Numbered from the stretch's first letter, positions 42,136 to 53,658 are shown. The stretch: DNA of 64,000 nt from Gracilaria domingensis (GCA_022539475.1 VCMS01000154.1:60986-124985); one strand, 5' to 3'. Numbers and translations: made by a program. Notes: generated from the letters alone by a model not told the origin.

Positions 42136-43947
42136 TTAAGCGCGCAATTCTTCCGTAGTGGAAACGTTCGAAGGGACGACGATACCCATCGAGGTAAGGA
42201 ACTGACGAATGGTCGCCGCTTCCGAATCACCAGCCACTGGGGCAGCCTCCTTCATGGAGTGGTACCCCGTTGGCAATCAGTTCGCTCGGTCCACCATCCT
42301 GTTTCGGCCCCATCACGATATCGTCATTATCTAGCATTGGATCATCGAGGTATACAGCCGGAACATACTCGTCAGCATTCACATAACTCTTAGGGTGATC
42401 GTGAGGAATTACACGCGGTACGTCACGTAAAGCTGCCGCATGGGATTCGGAACAAAGGGTGCCATCATAGGGGTCCTAGTAGACGAAGTAAGCTGCATGG
42501 TAGCTCCGACGACCCGGAGATCTATCAAACCGATTTTGGTCACCACGGCCGCGCTGATGAACAGGTACTGTATCCCAGTTAACGCTATCGATGATTTCCA
42601 CAATAAAACGAAGTTCGTCCATGTTGTACTCGCCCGCGAGGGGTACTCGCTGATCGAGCGTCTTGAGGTTGTAACGCAACCCCGCAGAGATGTACCATAG
42701 CCGACATTGGTCATGGGCTTCCCAAAGGAGGAACGACGCAACGCGGGCGACCTATTCGGTAATGGAAACGAACCAGTAACCGGTGAATCGATTGGCGATA
42801 AGCTGTGAACCCACGTAGGTCAAACATGGAGGCAACTCTGCATACCATCCTCGAGGAACTTCCATTGTGTCCCACCAATCTGGAAGGGATGGATAACGGC
42901 CAGAGAGGAATCGCGCCGCGATGGCTCCAGCCTCGATGTTCTGGTACGGGACCAGATATCTGAATTCGCAACGAAACTTACAATCGAACCGAATACGGTC
43001 ATGAAGGAAGTTGCCACGAGGCCTGCTTCGCATATATCGGAATTCCGCACGAAGGATGGGTCTGGACCAACAGAGTAGTCTCGCATCGACAATCGGTCGG
43101 GATAGCCCATTGTAACGTGCAACGGTAGTCCGAAGCGCAGCCAAGTCGATAACATAGGATTGCTCGCCGCGAGTTTGGAAGTAGACAACATCAAAACCAT
43201 GCGCAGGTGGAATCAGAATTTCGACAAGAGTGCGAACCAGACGTGGGTAAGCGATTCTCGCCATATTGCTTCTCGCATTTTCGAGCGGATCCCGATATCC
43301 AACACGGAGATGACCCAATGGTATCGCTACGCACGTAAGCAAATCCCATCACTGTGTCACAGTCGCTAGAAGGTCGCCTGAGAGCATTCCATATTCCGCA
43401 TAGGAATTCAGCAGGTTGGTATCTGTAACGGCCACGGGATGGAACCACGGTGCTCGTCAGTATATACGAGGGTCCTGGAGAGAATCTCTATTCAGGAGCA
43501 TGCTGCGCGGTATCCAGTGTGGAATAGCCGGAACGGCTTGCATCGGATTCGAGGCGTTCCACGTGCTCACGTCCATGAGATCACACAGTATGGGTTGAGC
43601 CTGAGGCAGGGGGACCGAACGGAAATCGGTGAGAGGCTGACCCGACAAGGGGTCGGAGGCGCAATGCCAGACGTAGACTCCGGGCCATAGGGAACCCTAG
43701 AGAACGACGGAAGCCCGACTGGGAGAAGAGGTTGTTCCCCGCCTGAGACTGATGGTTGCTGTTGCCTGGAAGACGGAGGGATCTGTTGATTGTCGTTGTC
43801 CATATCCGCCATCGAAGGACTCTTGAGAAAGCGCTGAGGTGAGAGCATAGGAAGAAGAAAACCGCTCGCTTGTGAGAGAGGTGTCGACTGACTGCTGTGT
43901 CCCGATTGTAGATCTGCCGACGGTGCGCGTCCTGGAGATACCACCAT
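42136..43947 (-). pseudogene. Long antisense ORF of the Gypsy family, copy 2
   Basis: It is homologous to 1082-2896 from end to end. Matching blocks are VSTWNASNPMQAVP with VAAWNSAQAVP, EFRYMRSRPRG with EFRYLHRPSGE, EFRYLVPYQN with RFGYLVPHQN, PPCLTYVGSQLIANR with PPCISYVGSRMIANP, and FVYYDP with FVY.DP. The start is the ATG at 43947, just below a TATA-like box. The frame changes near 43600 and again towards the end, and stops occur at 43457, 42752 and 42476, so it is more decayed than copy 1. It does, however, read through the site of the TGA in copy 1. The C-terminus (QFLTSMGIVVPSN) is 11 bp from the pogo B insertion. Confidence 0.75.
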
Positions 43948-43954
43948 GGTCGAA

Positions 43955-43964
43955 GTATTTAAAG
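43955..43964 (-). promoter_or_regulatory. TATA-like box for antisense ORF copy 2
   Basis: CTTTAAATAC on the minus strand lies 8-17 bp upstream of the ATG at 43947, matching the place of TATATAA in copy 1. Confidence 0.45.
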
Positions 43965-44022
43965 ACTTTCCACTGAGAAAACAAGAGTTGTCGACCCAAT
44001 GGTTCGCCTTTGAGAAGGAAGA

Positions 44023-44920
44023 TGTGTAGAGCAAACCGACAAATCATTAGAATCCCGTGGAATGTTTATCACAATCACGATGGTAATCCCGGAACATTGA
44101 GAAGTGAAGTTATGAGATGCACGGATGACGTGGATCCCGTATGGGAAGATGTACAGGTGTAGCACTATTCGGTTGTTAGGGGGGTTTGAATCTTTTCAAA
44201 ATTCTTAGAAATACCTCGTGGGTTTTAGTCCGACACGGTCAGAACTGCCCGAGATGGAAGGTGCACATGAGGTGCTTAGATTAATATATTTTCTAGATAT
44301 TTTTAATAACCCTTTACAGGGCTACTAATTCTACTACTTAGGTAATGGCTCACCGCCATCACCAACCTAGTAATGTAACCCGGAGTGCGGCGCTATCTAT
44401 TTCGCCTGCGCGACGTCTCCAACTTCTCGGGGAGCGAGTTACCGCAGCACGGTCTAGTTATCCCCCGGCTCTGACCAGGAGAGTGCACGCAGTGCATACC
44501 ATCATTGCTCTTGTTTTTCTTTTCTTTTTCTTCTGACTCGTGGAGTGCACATATATTTGTTTACCGACCGGTACTATCTCTCAACCCCAGTACTTGGGTT
44601 TGTTTCTGTTTCTCCTTTTGTTTTTACCATTGGTTTGGTTCATAATCGCCTATTTCTATTAGGTTATCCCACCTTTGGATGTCTTCATTTGGCTACAGAT
44701 ACCGTCATTGGTCACCTACGATCTACACTACTTTGTCTGCCTCTATTGGCTCTTTTTCTAGTTTGGGCATTTTTTTTCAACCATGTAATATACCCTGAAG
44801 TCCTCATGGATTTACACCCGCACCGGAGGATACGGGGTGCGCTGTCGCTGTGCGAACCTCTCTTGAGAGCGGGGATTCGAACTGCTTCGCTGGCTTTTCC
44901 CTTTCTGGAATTGCTCTACA
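44023..44920 (+). repeat. LTR of the G family, copy 2 (3' LTR of Gypsy P)
   Basis: The LTR is 898 bp, from TGTGTAGAGCA to TGCTCTACA, so it has TG/CA ends and an inverted repeat. It is preceded by GAGAAGGAAGA as PPT. A hairpin-forming AATGGC..GCCAT lies near 44343. It is closely related to the inverted LTR at 46327-47122 and more distantly to the LTR at 2975-3956. Confidence 0.8.
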
Positions 44921-44954
44921 AGTTGATCTTCCGACCTAGAAGCTTGAAAACGGG

Positions 44955-46197
44955 TTAACCGCAGTTGGGGTTAGTTGTTGTTGATCGTTTTCGAATGGTT
45001 TCTTGTTTTCCGGTTTGGATATCTTTGTTGCTTTTGTTGCCATTGTTTGGACTTGGTTTGTTGCTTGTACTGAAGTAATCGATATTGACGAGTGCGAGAT
45101 TACCAGATGCCAGATGTAGCACCGTGCGGGGTGCTTTCAATGAACGTGAGAAAGAAAAGTTATGGGATTCAACCCCAGACTTGAGTGCTACGGACAGGAA
45201 GTTCTCCTGGATGGCTGATATCTTCCCGATTCCTCTGAGAGCAGCTCTCTCAGCCAGGCTTGGTAACACAATGCTCTCATCGCTACCGTCATCGCATCTT
45301 CCGGTGACCTCGATGGAAGTGCTACCATCAGAGACGGTGATGAGAGAAGATGGTTCGCGCGAGGAGGAATGCGCACGGGTGCAATTGACATTGCCTTTGC
45401 TACCTGAGGACTGTTCGCGGTTTACCCGTTTGTTCCTCTGACCGCGTGTGGACTTGCTGGGCCCGTCTGCGTCTTTCTTGGCAGCCAAAGCGGCCTTCAT
45501 TTCTCGTTTCTCGTCATCCGTTGACTTCTCACAGTCATCAACCATATGTCGTTATCCATCTGCCTTACAAGGTGGATGAGGGCGGAACGGTGGGGGTCTG
45601 CGAGAACGAGGCTTCTTTGTGTCCTCATCCGATGCAGTCGTGATCTTGCCTTGCTGGGTGTAGGACGAGGAATCTTTGCCGTTTCCTTTCTGGGACCGCG
45701 GAGTTTGCGTTGAGCCATTGTCAATGTCCTCAAAGGACTGTGTTCATAGCGTGCTGAAAGAAAGCAGTAAAGGCGGTTATCAATTCTGCATGGGAGAATT
45801 CGATGTTGGACTCCAACTTCTGGAGAAATCATTTTGAACTAACGGCAGAAATGACATGTTTGACAGCAATTTTGGGTCGCGACGCAGTGACCAATTTGAG
45901 ACCGTTCCTACGCAGGAGTGAAAGGTAGGATGCGAACAAGTTTTCCATGCGCACCGGGGCAGAGGGATTTTGCATGTCCCTTCGGAGGTCACGTTCGACC
46001 AGTCCGTATAACGTTTGGAGAGAGATCGTGGTTTTCTTCATTTCCGCCCTTTCCTCAAGAAAACCTCGCAGCACTTCATCGGTCAGCATGCTTGCATCTG
46101 ACAGATCGGGAATGAGTTGGAGGTCAATAATGGACTGGACCCATTCAGCATCACAGCAAACCACCTTGTTGACTGTGCGCACAGGCTCTGTCGTCAA
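44955..46197 (-). pseudogene. Gag-protease fragment of another LTR element
   Basis: The first part (46197-45829) reads like a Gypsy-type capsid tail: DEVLRGFLEERAEMKK, LYGLVERDLRRDM and ENLFASYLSLLRRNGLK. The second part (45545-44955) begins basic, then has a protease-like stretch, GRCDDGSDESIVLPSLAE, where DDGSD could be the active-site Asp region. Frames break near 45830-45550. The start at 46197 is not an ATG. It lies downstream, in minus orientation, of the LTR at 46327-47122 and ends 35 bp from the opposing LTR of Gypsy P. Its protease differs from that of Gypsy P (DTGSG), so it belongs to another lineage. Confidence 0.5.
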
Positions 46198-46326
46198 GGA
46201 TTCGGCGACTGTGAGCTGGAGTGCTCGAACAGTAATACCCTTGCGGTACTAGTCGTACGCAGTGAGAAATGTCCTGATTGAAGCGGAATCGGTGCGGCTT
46301 AAGCGGGGATGGTTTACTGAGGTAGA

Positions 46327-47122
46327 TGTGGAGCAATCCCAGAAAGGGCGAAGCCACCCGAGGCAGTTCGAATCCCCGCTCTCAAAAGAGGTTCGCACAG
46401 CGACAGCGCACCCCGTATCCTCCGGTGTGAGTGTAAATCAACAAGGACCTCAGGCTGTACCACAGGGTTGAGAAAGAACGCCCGAACGGGAAAAGGGCCA
46501 GAAAAGGCGGACACAGTAGTGTAGATCGTAGTTGACCAATGACGGTATCTGTAGCCAAACGTAGACATCCAAAGGTGGAACGATCAAATGGAAATAGGCG
46601 GTAATGAACCAAATCAATGGTAAAAACAAAAGAAAGAACAGAAACAAACCCAAGTACTAGGGCAGAGAGAAAGTATCGGTCGGTAAACAAATATTTGTGC
46701 ACTCCACGAGTCACAAGAAAAGCAAAGAAAAACAAGACCAATGATGATATGCACTGCTTGCACTCTCTGGGTTGTACTAGGTTGGTGATGGCGGTGAGCC
46801 ATCACCTAAGTAGTGAAATTAGCGGCCCTGTAGAGGGTTATCAAAAATATCTAAATAATAGATTAATCTAAGCACCTCATGTGCACCTCCCGTCCCGGGC
46901 AGTTCTGACAGTATCGGACCAAAACCCACGTGGTATTTCTAAAAATTATGAAAAGATTCACTCCATCCAAACAACCAAATAGTGGTACACATGTACATAT
47001 TTCGGGTCCGGATCCACGTCATCGTGCTAGTCATAACCTCGAGTTACCCATCGAAGGACGTCCCATTAAGTTATGATTGCCACTACCGAAACGGTATCTC
47101 TGAGGAGGGTTTGCTGTACACA
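46327..47122 (-). repeat. LTR of the G family, copy 3 (inverted)
   Basis: On the minus strand the LTR (796 bp) runs from TGTGTACAGC to TGCTCCACA. It matches 44023-44920 closely over almost its whole length, in opposite orientation. Outside its start is a purine tract (GAGAAGGGGGA, 47123-47134), as expected for a 3' LTR, yet it is followed downstream by a gag-protease fragment. Confidence 0.8.
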
Positions 47123-47990
47123 TCCCCCTTCTCAAGAGGAAACCACCCTGGTTGACGACGAGTTCCGTGACGGAAATCAGTATAAATATCCCCTGTGAAC
47201 AATTTACATGGCCAATGTATGGCCAACTCATGGCCAACATATGTCCGAAATGACCCTTCTACACGTGGACGAGAGATGGGCGATATAAGCCCGAAATAGG
47301 GCCTGAGTAAGGCCAAAAAGCGTGGGCGAGAGGAGGCCTCATTCAGAATGCCCAAATCTGACCCAACAGAAGGCCAATTGTGTCATTTGCAAAGGTCCCA
47401 AGGAGAAGGAACAATATTCTTATTGTGATCCAATATATAACAAGAAAAGATCCATAGGTGACCAGAGCCATCGTCGCAATCGTATCAAACTATGATCTAT
47501 ACTGTGTCGCAAGTACACCTTGATTCGTGCTCACCTAACGACAAAAAATGGACAAAGCAAGTACGATAAATGTACTGCGTATGTGACCGCTTTTCGTACG
47601 AACCATAGGCCTATAGTATGAAGTATATGAGAACAATACAGGCCCTCAGAAGGCTCTATTTAATGGGCTTGGAGCGACCTTGAATGGAGCGTAAGCGTAC
47701 CTGTTTCACATCTATATAAGATCAGGTTGCACACCTATGAAGATCTAATGCAGAATGATTGAATGTCTTATAATTACCACGCGGCATACTATGAGTGTAC
47801 GCTGGTAGACCTTAACATGGTCATTTACTGAAAACAATAACAATAGCATAGATATTTGAGTGGTTCAGTTTCCGAAAGTTGTGCACGTGATTATGAGATG
47901 AATATTGTTTCTCATATAGCCAGGGTGCAAAGCCGATAAGTTCCATTGTACGTGGTCCATCCAATACGGCAAAACGTAACATATGCTCGA
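47123..47990. other. 3' fragment of a G-family element, then no gene seen
   Basis: 47123-47210 still matches the PPT and antisense-promoter segment of the G family. From the ATG at 47208 on the plus strand only about 26 codons are open. The rest has no gene. A TGGCCAA motif repeats near 47209-47240. Confidence 0.45.
47181..47188 (+). promoter_or_regulatory. TATA box antisense to LTR copy 3
   Basis: TATAAATA is followed 19 bp later by an ATG (47208), 86 bp from the LTR. Copies 1 and 2 have the same TATA/ATG pair 79 and 76 bp from their LTRs. Confidence 0.45.
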
Positions 47991-49360
47991 TCATTCCCGT
48001 TCCCGGCAACTCCCAGCAGCAGCGCTTGTCTTCTTTGGATTCTTTCGCTGACGCTTACGAGAGTGAAGAAGTTTCACTCCTCTGCGGCTCGAAGGCGCTG
48101 CATTACCTGAGTTCTGAGCAGCTCTACCTGAAATACCATTCTCAACATTTCTCTCAGTCAAAGGTGCAAGTGCTCGCTTGGGTGCTTTCCTAGGCTTCTT
48201 CTTCCCCACGATCGGACGAACGTGATGCGGAATCTCAGACACGGGCCCCGTGCTCTGCTCTTCATATCTCTGTGGCTTCAATGCAGGGGCCTTATCTCTC
48301 AGTCCTCTGTGATTAAAGTTGTTTGAGGCAGGCTGTGCAGAGCTCTTTCGATTTCGGATTCTCTGAGGTTGAGGTGGAGCTGCCTTCCGCCTGGCATCTA
48401 CAGAATGCGCACTGTCACAAGGCGATCCATATTCCTCATCAGCTGCTTCCACCACTTGGTCAGTATCGTTTTCTTGAGACCCATCTTGGGCGCCATCGTC
48501 ATTCTCGGAATCGCACACTTCACCATTGCCAACCACCCTGCTTTCCTCCGTGTCCACTACCGCGCCGTTTCCAACTGCTTTGCCTTGCTCATAGTATATA
48601 ACATTGTGACCATTGCCGGTTGTTGCATCGTTGGTAGCAAGTCTGGGTTCTGCATGTCCTCCGCACATAGCATGGCTACCACCAGTTGAAGCATGTATCT
48701 GTTCTTGCTGATCAGCAGAATATGCATGGTGTGCTTCCGCAGAAGTCGCGATTTTCTTCCTATTCTCTCGCTTGCGTGTCTCTGCCGCGGCCTTCCTATC
48801 CCTTTGAACTACTTCCTTCAAGAAGTCGTTCAACACCCATCTCCCCTGAGCAGCGGACAAGACTAGATAGGTTTCAATAATCCTGCGCTTAAGGTGCATG
48901 ATCTGAGAAGGGAACTCTCTCTTAACAGAGATGTACGTTCGGGTACCACGCTGAATCCCAAGGCGGTCGTAGATATATGAGCGCATGTCATCCTTGATCG
49001 CATTGGCCATCGTGGTGTATATCGGATAGCCATCTTCAATGCTTTCCAAATCACGGCCCATTTTTTCTGATACAGGCGATTGAAGAGGGCCCTCGCTGAG
49101 ATGGTGGTGCCTGTCGGAACCCCCGGTCGGTCGGAATCCCTCAAACGTCTTTTCATCGAAGCTGTAGGAATCATGACGGAGTTAGCTGGCAGCACTCGTT
49201 GGCCGAGGATATCAGCACCACTTGAAGCACCTAATTCAGAATGAGGATAAGCTCCTTCCCTCGACTGGTTCGAGGCCTGAAGCGACTGTGCAGGGAGAGC
49301 TCGACGTTCTGAATGCATGGCACTATCAACAGTAAGCCGAGGTAAAGTACGCGTACTCAT
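47991..49360 (-). CDS. Unknown basic/acidic protein, nuclear-type, one frameshift
   Basis: The first ATG on the minus strand is at 49360. After about 97 codons the frame changes at a run of six A near 49061-49066, then continues for 356 codons to 47991. The first 200 residues hold the only conserved-looking part (YPIYTTMANAIKDDMRSYIYDRLG, then EFPSQIMHLKRRIIETYLVL). A Glu/Asp-rich centre and a strongly basic tail follow (GKKKPRKAPKRALAP and SRKRQRKNPKK, candidate nuclear localisation signals). It is divergent from the CACTA/tnp2 copy that starts at 49964, so it may be that element's accessory DNA-binding gene. That is inference from position only. I recognise no family. Confidence 0.5.
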
Positions 49361-49963
49361 GTGGGAAGTACCACTCACCGCCGTGCTGCAAGAGTGAGGA
49401 GATTTCGATCGTCAGTGATTGGTTCTCGATGGAAGTACGATAGTCCTGTACGTACTTGGGTAGTAGACATAATCCGTACGCAATTCGAAATGCAACTTAA
49501 CGGCAAGAACAGAGCAGAGATTCAGTGAGAGATGAGAACTCTGGGTTCTGGGGTGCTGGGACTTCTCAGAGAGGAAAGCCAGTCTGATGCACCCGAGTGG
49601 TGAGAGAAGGGTTGGGTACATAAGGTGAGAGAATGAGCGGGAGGATAGAGCTCAAGTACGAACGCGAGTGGAAGAGAAGTACCGAAGCGAAAGTACGCCC
49701 TTGAAGTTAAAATATTTATCGAGTTTCAACAAAGATTCTCAGACTTTGAAATTGCTCCCAACATTCACAAAATGAACAACTTGTTGACATGATATGCATG
49801 CATCTCCTCAAGTGTTCAGAATGTAGAAAGGCTTTGCGACTGGTTATTGAACATAAAGCCTCTCCAGTCAGTGGCACCGCAAATATTATCCATTGACGTA
49901 TCGCTCTTGAAGATATAGTTCTCGGATTCCCTTTCAGTTCTTGCACTGACCGAAGGAGCGAAG
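49361..49963. other. Divergent intergenic region
   Basis: It separates the minus-strand ORF starting at 49360 from the plus-strand transposase starting at 49964. No gene is seen. If the two belong to one CACTA element, their promoters would lie here. Confidence 0.35.
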
Positions 49964-52900
49964 ATGGGAAGAGGAAGGAAGAGGTATCGATGGGAAATAT
50001 CCATGTGCCCGAAGCAGCTATTCAGTGACTCTGAACAAGTGCCGGAAGAAGAAACACCAGCCCTTGAGGGATACTCAGCTCTAGACGCTCATTCTGATCT
50101 GCTTACAGAAAGAAGCAATGAGAGAGCTAGAAGTACAGATTTTGGGGGAAAAGCGGATTCGGTACCGATCAGCGATCTAGCTGTTCAGTATGAAAGTGAT
50201 GTGGAGATCTCGCTACATGCAGAAGTTCACAATGAGCACTTTGGGCGTTCTCTAAGTCCATGTATCCGGGATGAAAATGAACAAAATGATGTACATTCAC
50301 ATAATGATGAAAACGAACCAGACAATCTTGTGAACGATTCGTCAAGCATTGGGCAAATCTCAGTAGTGCGTGGAAGCTTTGCTTCAAATATTCGATAGTC
50401 CGATCGCCTCGAATCCCCTCGTTCCCACTTTTTAAGTACTTTTCACGAGGAAAGGTCAGAACGACAAGATGAGTACAAAAGACTGGCTGCATTCTTGTAC
50501 AACGCAGAAGTTTCCAATGTCTCACAGAATGGGAAACAGAGGTTATTGAATATACCCCCAATCCAGTCCAACACTTCATATAGAGCCCTAATTTCGTAAG
50601 CAGTACAGAAGGCACACATTGAGAAATCATACCTCAGAATGTGCCCTCAAGGCCATGTGGCTCACGCCGGAAAACTGCGATCTACACGAGAATGTCCAAG
50701 CTGCAAGAGTCCGCTTGCGGCGAGCAAACATAAGTTTTGGTTTTTAAAAACAATCATCGGCATTGAAAGCACTTTTTCGCGCTGGTCATTCATTTGAAGA
50801 AACAATGTATGGGTGTCTGAGAGCAAAGGAATCTTTGGCGCACCATCCATTCGATGTTCGAGACCATGATTATTACCACGGCGAAATGTTCCTCCGACAA
50901 CATGGCCAACGCCTTGAAGAGTGGAATGCAGAAAGTAATGAGATTTTCGTCTTTCTGTCGTTATCTTCAGATGGATTTGAGTGCACGAAGAACCGAAAGG
51001 GTACTCCAATTTCCACATGACCGATATTATCAACTATCTTGAACTATAACCCGAGAGAAAGAAGCCAGGCTTCTAATTATCTCATACATGCTATTGTTCC
51101 TTCTTCTCATGATCCTGAGTACTTTGACACTTTCATAAGTGAAATAATTTCGGATCTGAAGCAGTTGGAAAAGGGAGTAATGGCAGTTTGCAATGATGGA
51201 AAGATTAGAAGTCTGAAGGTATTCGTCCTTTTCTTCACTGCCGACTGGCTCGCTGCATCTAAGATCTTCGGTTATGTTGGGCACAAAGACAAAGTGCTCT
51301 GCCGGTTTTGTAAGAAGCAAAGAGTTAAAGTTAAAGAGTGCCAATGCTTTTGCGCCGTCCCAGAGAACCGTTCGTTGTTGATGAGATCAAATCGTTCTCG
51401 AGCGCGATATAGAATTGGTGATGTAATAAAAATGGAGTCCATGGGCAAGCGAGAAACTTCTGAGATTGATCAAGCGTGGAAGGCCCTGGGGTCAAGCAAG
51501 AATGACGAGAAAAGAAAACGCAAGATTATCAAGGAATCTGGCATCAAAAGAAGTTCGTGTATGTCCCAGTTGTCGGTGGACTTTGCTTTTTCTTTTCCAT
51601 ATGACGTGATGCATATGGTACTGCTCGGATGGACAAAACACGTTCTGAGACTTTTGACAGCAAATCACCCAAGACAGGAACGGTTGGCGCAGATCCCTCG
51701 GTACTGTTTGACATCAGGCAAGCTCGACCTGATCAACAGAGCTTTAGAGATCTGCACGCATGGAATTCCGAGCTCATGGAGAAGATCTCCGCTGTCCTTA
51801 CAGAATTTTTCCCGCTTTAAAGCCGAAGACTTGAAGCGCCACGCCGAGTTGTACCTTCTCCCCGTTTTCCATCGCTTCAATGTAGATAGGCAAATTATGC
51901 ACCTATGGAACCAGACTCGTCAGCTGGTGAGCTTGTGCTTCACTTATAACTGCGACGCTGCCAGCCATAAGGTTTTGACAAGAGTAGTCGAAGAATAGTA
52001 CACAGTCTTCATTCGTTTGTTCTGTCCAGACCGATCCTCGCTATATTGCCTGACACCTACGACACACACCATACTGCACCTTCCGGAGCTTCTGAAGCAA
52101 TGTGGTCCTCTCCCGGTCACCTCACAGTTCCTTGTGGAAAGACTTTTGGGAGAGATTGGAAAACGGGTACGGCAGACATCCAACATTTCGTCCCATTTGT
52201 TCCATAAGAATTTCAAACTGCTCGCTCTCAAGTTGGCAAATGATGGAAAGACGTTTTTCGACGTCGAACAGGAGTCTTCTTCAAATATTGTGACGTTCTC
52301 AGGTCCAACTCATGGGAGCTCCATCGTGAGAACCGTACCATTGCACACCGGTGCTAATTGCCACGGAGCTGGCACGCCGCTGCAAGATCTGAAGAACGAG
52401 CGTAAGCGGGCTGTGCGGCAGTTTCTCTCAGATAATTTTCCGACGCAGATGAACAAAGCAGACGTCGTTTCCATGAAAGAGATCAGAACGGCAACCATAA
52501 GCAGAGATTCAGGGTACTTCAAAATCGAAAGCCTCAAATCTCATAGTCTCCCATCAAAACGATCATCCTACCAGGCCCGATAGAAGTATTGCGTTGCCGC
52601 ACACTTCATTCCCGACACATCCATATGCCCCACATCTTCGGCAGATTGCGGGAAGGGGGTTTATAATTGGCATTTGTACTACGGTGTTGTCAATGATATT
52701 ATAGAGGTTGTGCTTGAATTTGAAGGAATGAAAGTCAACGCAGTCTTTGTAGATGTGAAGTGGAATCTGAACATGGTGGAAGAGCATGGGTTTGATCTGC
52801 TCTACTCCGAGAAGAAAGGGTGGGGAAACATCACCACAGAACACATCAATTGCATTCAAAGAGTAGTCGGCTTTCTAGATCTCGATGGTAGAAGGTACTA

Positions 52901-52970
52901 CCTTGACCCGTTTCGGTACCAAGACGATAACTATGCAGATTTTCTTCTGCAAGGCGTGATAAGAAGTTAG
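49964..52970 (+). pseudogene. CACTA/En-Spm (tnp2-type) transposase, copy 2
   Basis: The transposase starts at an ATG (49964). The first ~145 codons are acidic (50396 TAG), and the frame then continues to a zinc-ribbon-like segment, CPQGH ... CPSCKS (about 50640-50710). After a poorly readable stretch (50760-51030), one frame runs from 51039 to 52970 with TAG stops at 51996 and 52581. It shows the tnp2 blocks NYNPRERSQASNYL, GHKDKVLCRFCKKQ, FPYDVMHMVLLGWTKHV, GIPSSWRRSPLSLQNF, RFKAEDLK and LPELLKQCGPLPVTSQF. The C-terminal part ends in GFLDLDGRRYYLDPFRYQDD. It is better preserved than copy 1 and preserves the whole protein outline. No CACTA-type terminal repeat was found. Confidence 0.72.
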
Positions 52971-52998
52971 TATCGACTTGGAATTAGTAGTATGATCG

Positions 52999-53301
52999 TT
53001 ATTGAGCAATTATGGCATTGTTGAAATTTCCCACCACTTCTGATGAAGTACCTTGAGACCCCCACCAATAGGACGTTATTCCGGTACCTTCTGATGGCTT
53101 CCCGAACGTATACGTAGGACCTGGCGGATCTGTGCAGCAATCAAGCTTAATCGAGCAAGCTCCGTCCACGCGCTCCCATCTTCCCCCTTCATCTGTATAC
53201 AGCTTTATAACATGCCAGCTGCGACTTCCAGAATAGGTAGCGACACCGTACATTTTGATAGTTTGTTTCTCATATGTAGGAACGAACAGATGTCGATACA
53301 A
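52999..53301 (-). CDS. Hypothetical ORF
   Basis: The 100 codons have a start that is not ATG. The sequence has Trp, Tyr and Cys in a protein-like pattern (GVATYSGSRSWHVIKLY, then CCTDPPGPTYTFG), but no family is recognised. It overlaps the 5' part of the plus-strand ORF at 53212, and at most one is likely real. Confidence 0.25.
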   Translation of the reverse strand: MYRHLFVPTYEKQTIKMYGVATYSGSRSWHVIKLYTDEGGRWERVDGACSIKLDCCTDPPGPTYTFGKPSEGTGITSYWWGSQGTSSEVVGNFNNAIIAQ

Positions 53302-53658
53302 GGCTTAATGAAAAGCCAAAAGCACTTCCTTACGAATTATTCCCCTGAGATTGTAACGCTGGTCATAAAGCCAACGCGCCATTCCCACAGAAATAGAATG
53401 CAAAAACGGTTCTCTATCTCAGACCTGATACTTGAACGCGCTGCCCACACATACCAGAAACACACATGGAGCAGAGTAGCAGAGGAAAGTAGATGCGCAT
53501 ACGTGAAGGCCAACATCGGATACGGCCGCAAGGTGACGATAATCAGCCTAGATCCCAAAGAAGCTATGCGCAGCGTATGCCAAGGATATAGTTATACATG
53601 GGATCAACATGATGTACAGTTCGAAAGCATGGAGCACATTGGCGCGCCCAAGAGGTGA
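53212..53658 (+). CDS. Hypothetical ORF
   Basis: The 148 codons start at an ATG. The composition is balanced and the tail has no low complexity (EEKANIG-like mixed residues, TWDQHDVQFES). No motif is recognised. It lies between the CACTA and Copia remnants and could be the scrap of a host gene. Confidence 0.25.
   Translation: MPAATSRIGSDTVHFDSLFLICRNEQMSIQGLMKSQKHFLTNYSPEIVTLVIKPTRHSHRNRMQKRFSISDLILERAAHTYQKHTWSRVAEESRCAYVKANIGYGRKVTIISLDPKEAMRSVCQGYSYTWDQHDVQFESMEHIGAPKR

Larger units (their letters stand above)
33055..44920 (+). mobile_element. Gypsy retroelement P with chromodomain and antisense ORF (copy G2), 5' LTR missing
   Basis: The plus-strand order is gag (33055-34341), protease (34478-35085), RT/RNase H (35491-37260), integrase (about 37200-38077), a Pro-rich linker (38179-38655), chromodomain (39560-39794), antisense ORF (42136-43947, minus), PPT and LTR (44023-44920). 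A pogo transposon (40087-42124) has inserted just past the stop of the antisense ORF, and a G-box-rich stretch (38955-39180) may be another insertion. No matching LTR lies before 33055. Internal stops are frequent, but pol stays mainly in one frame. The right-hand part matches copy G1 at 1-3956. Confidence 0.75.

Noticed and set aside
44868-44890. tRNA T-arm-like sequence (GGATTCGAAC) as a primer-binding site or tRNA gene
   Set aside because: It is inside the LTR, upstream of the terminal TGCTCTACA, and no cloverleaf can be formed. The matching place in LTR copy 1 (GGACTCGAAC) is also internal.
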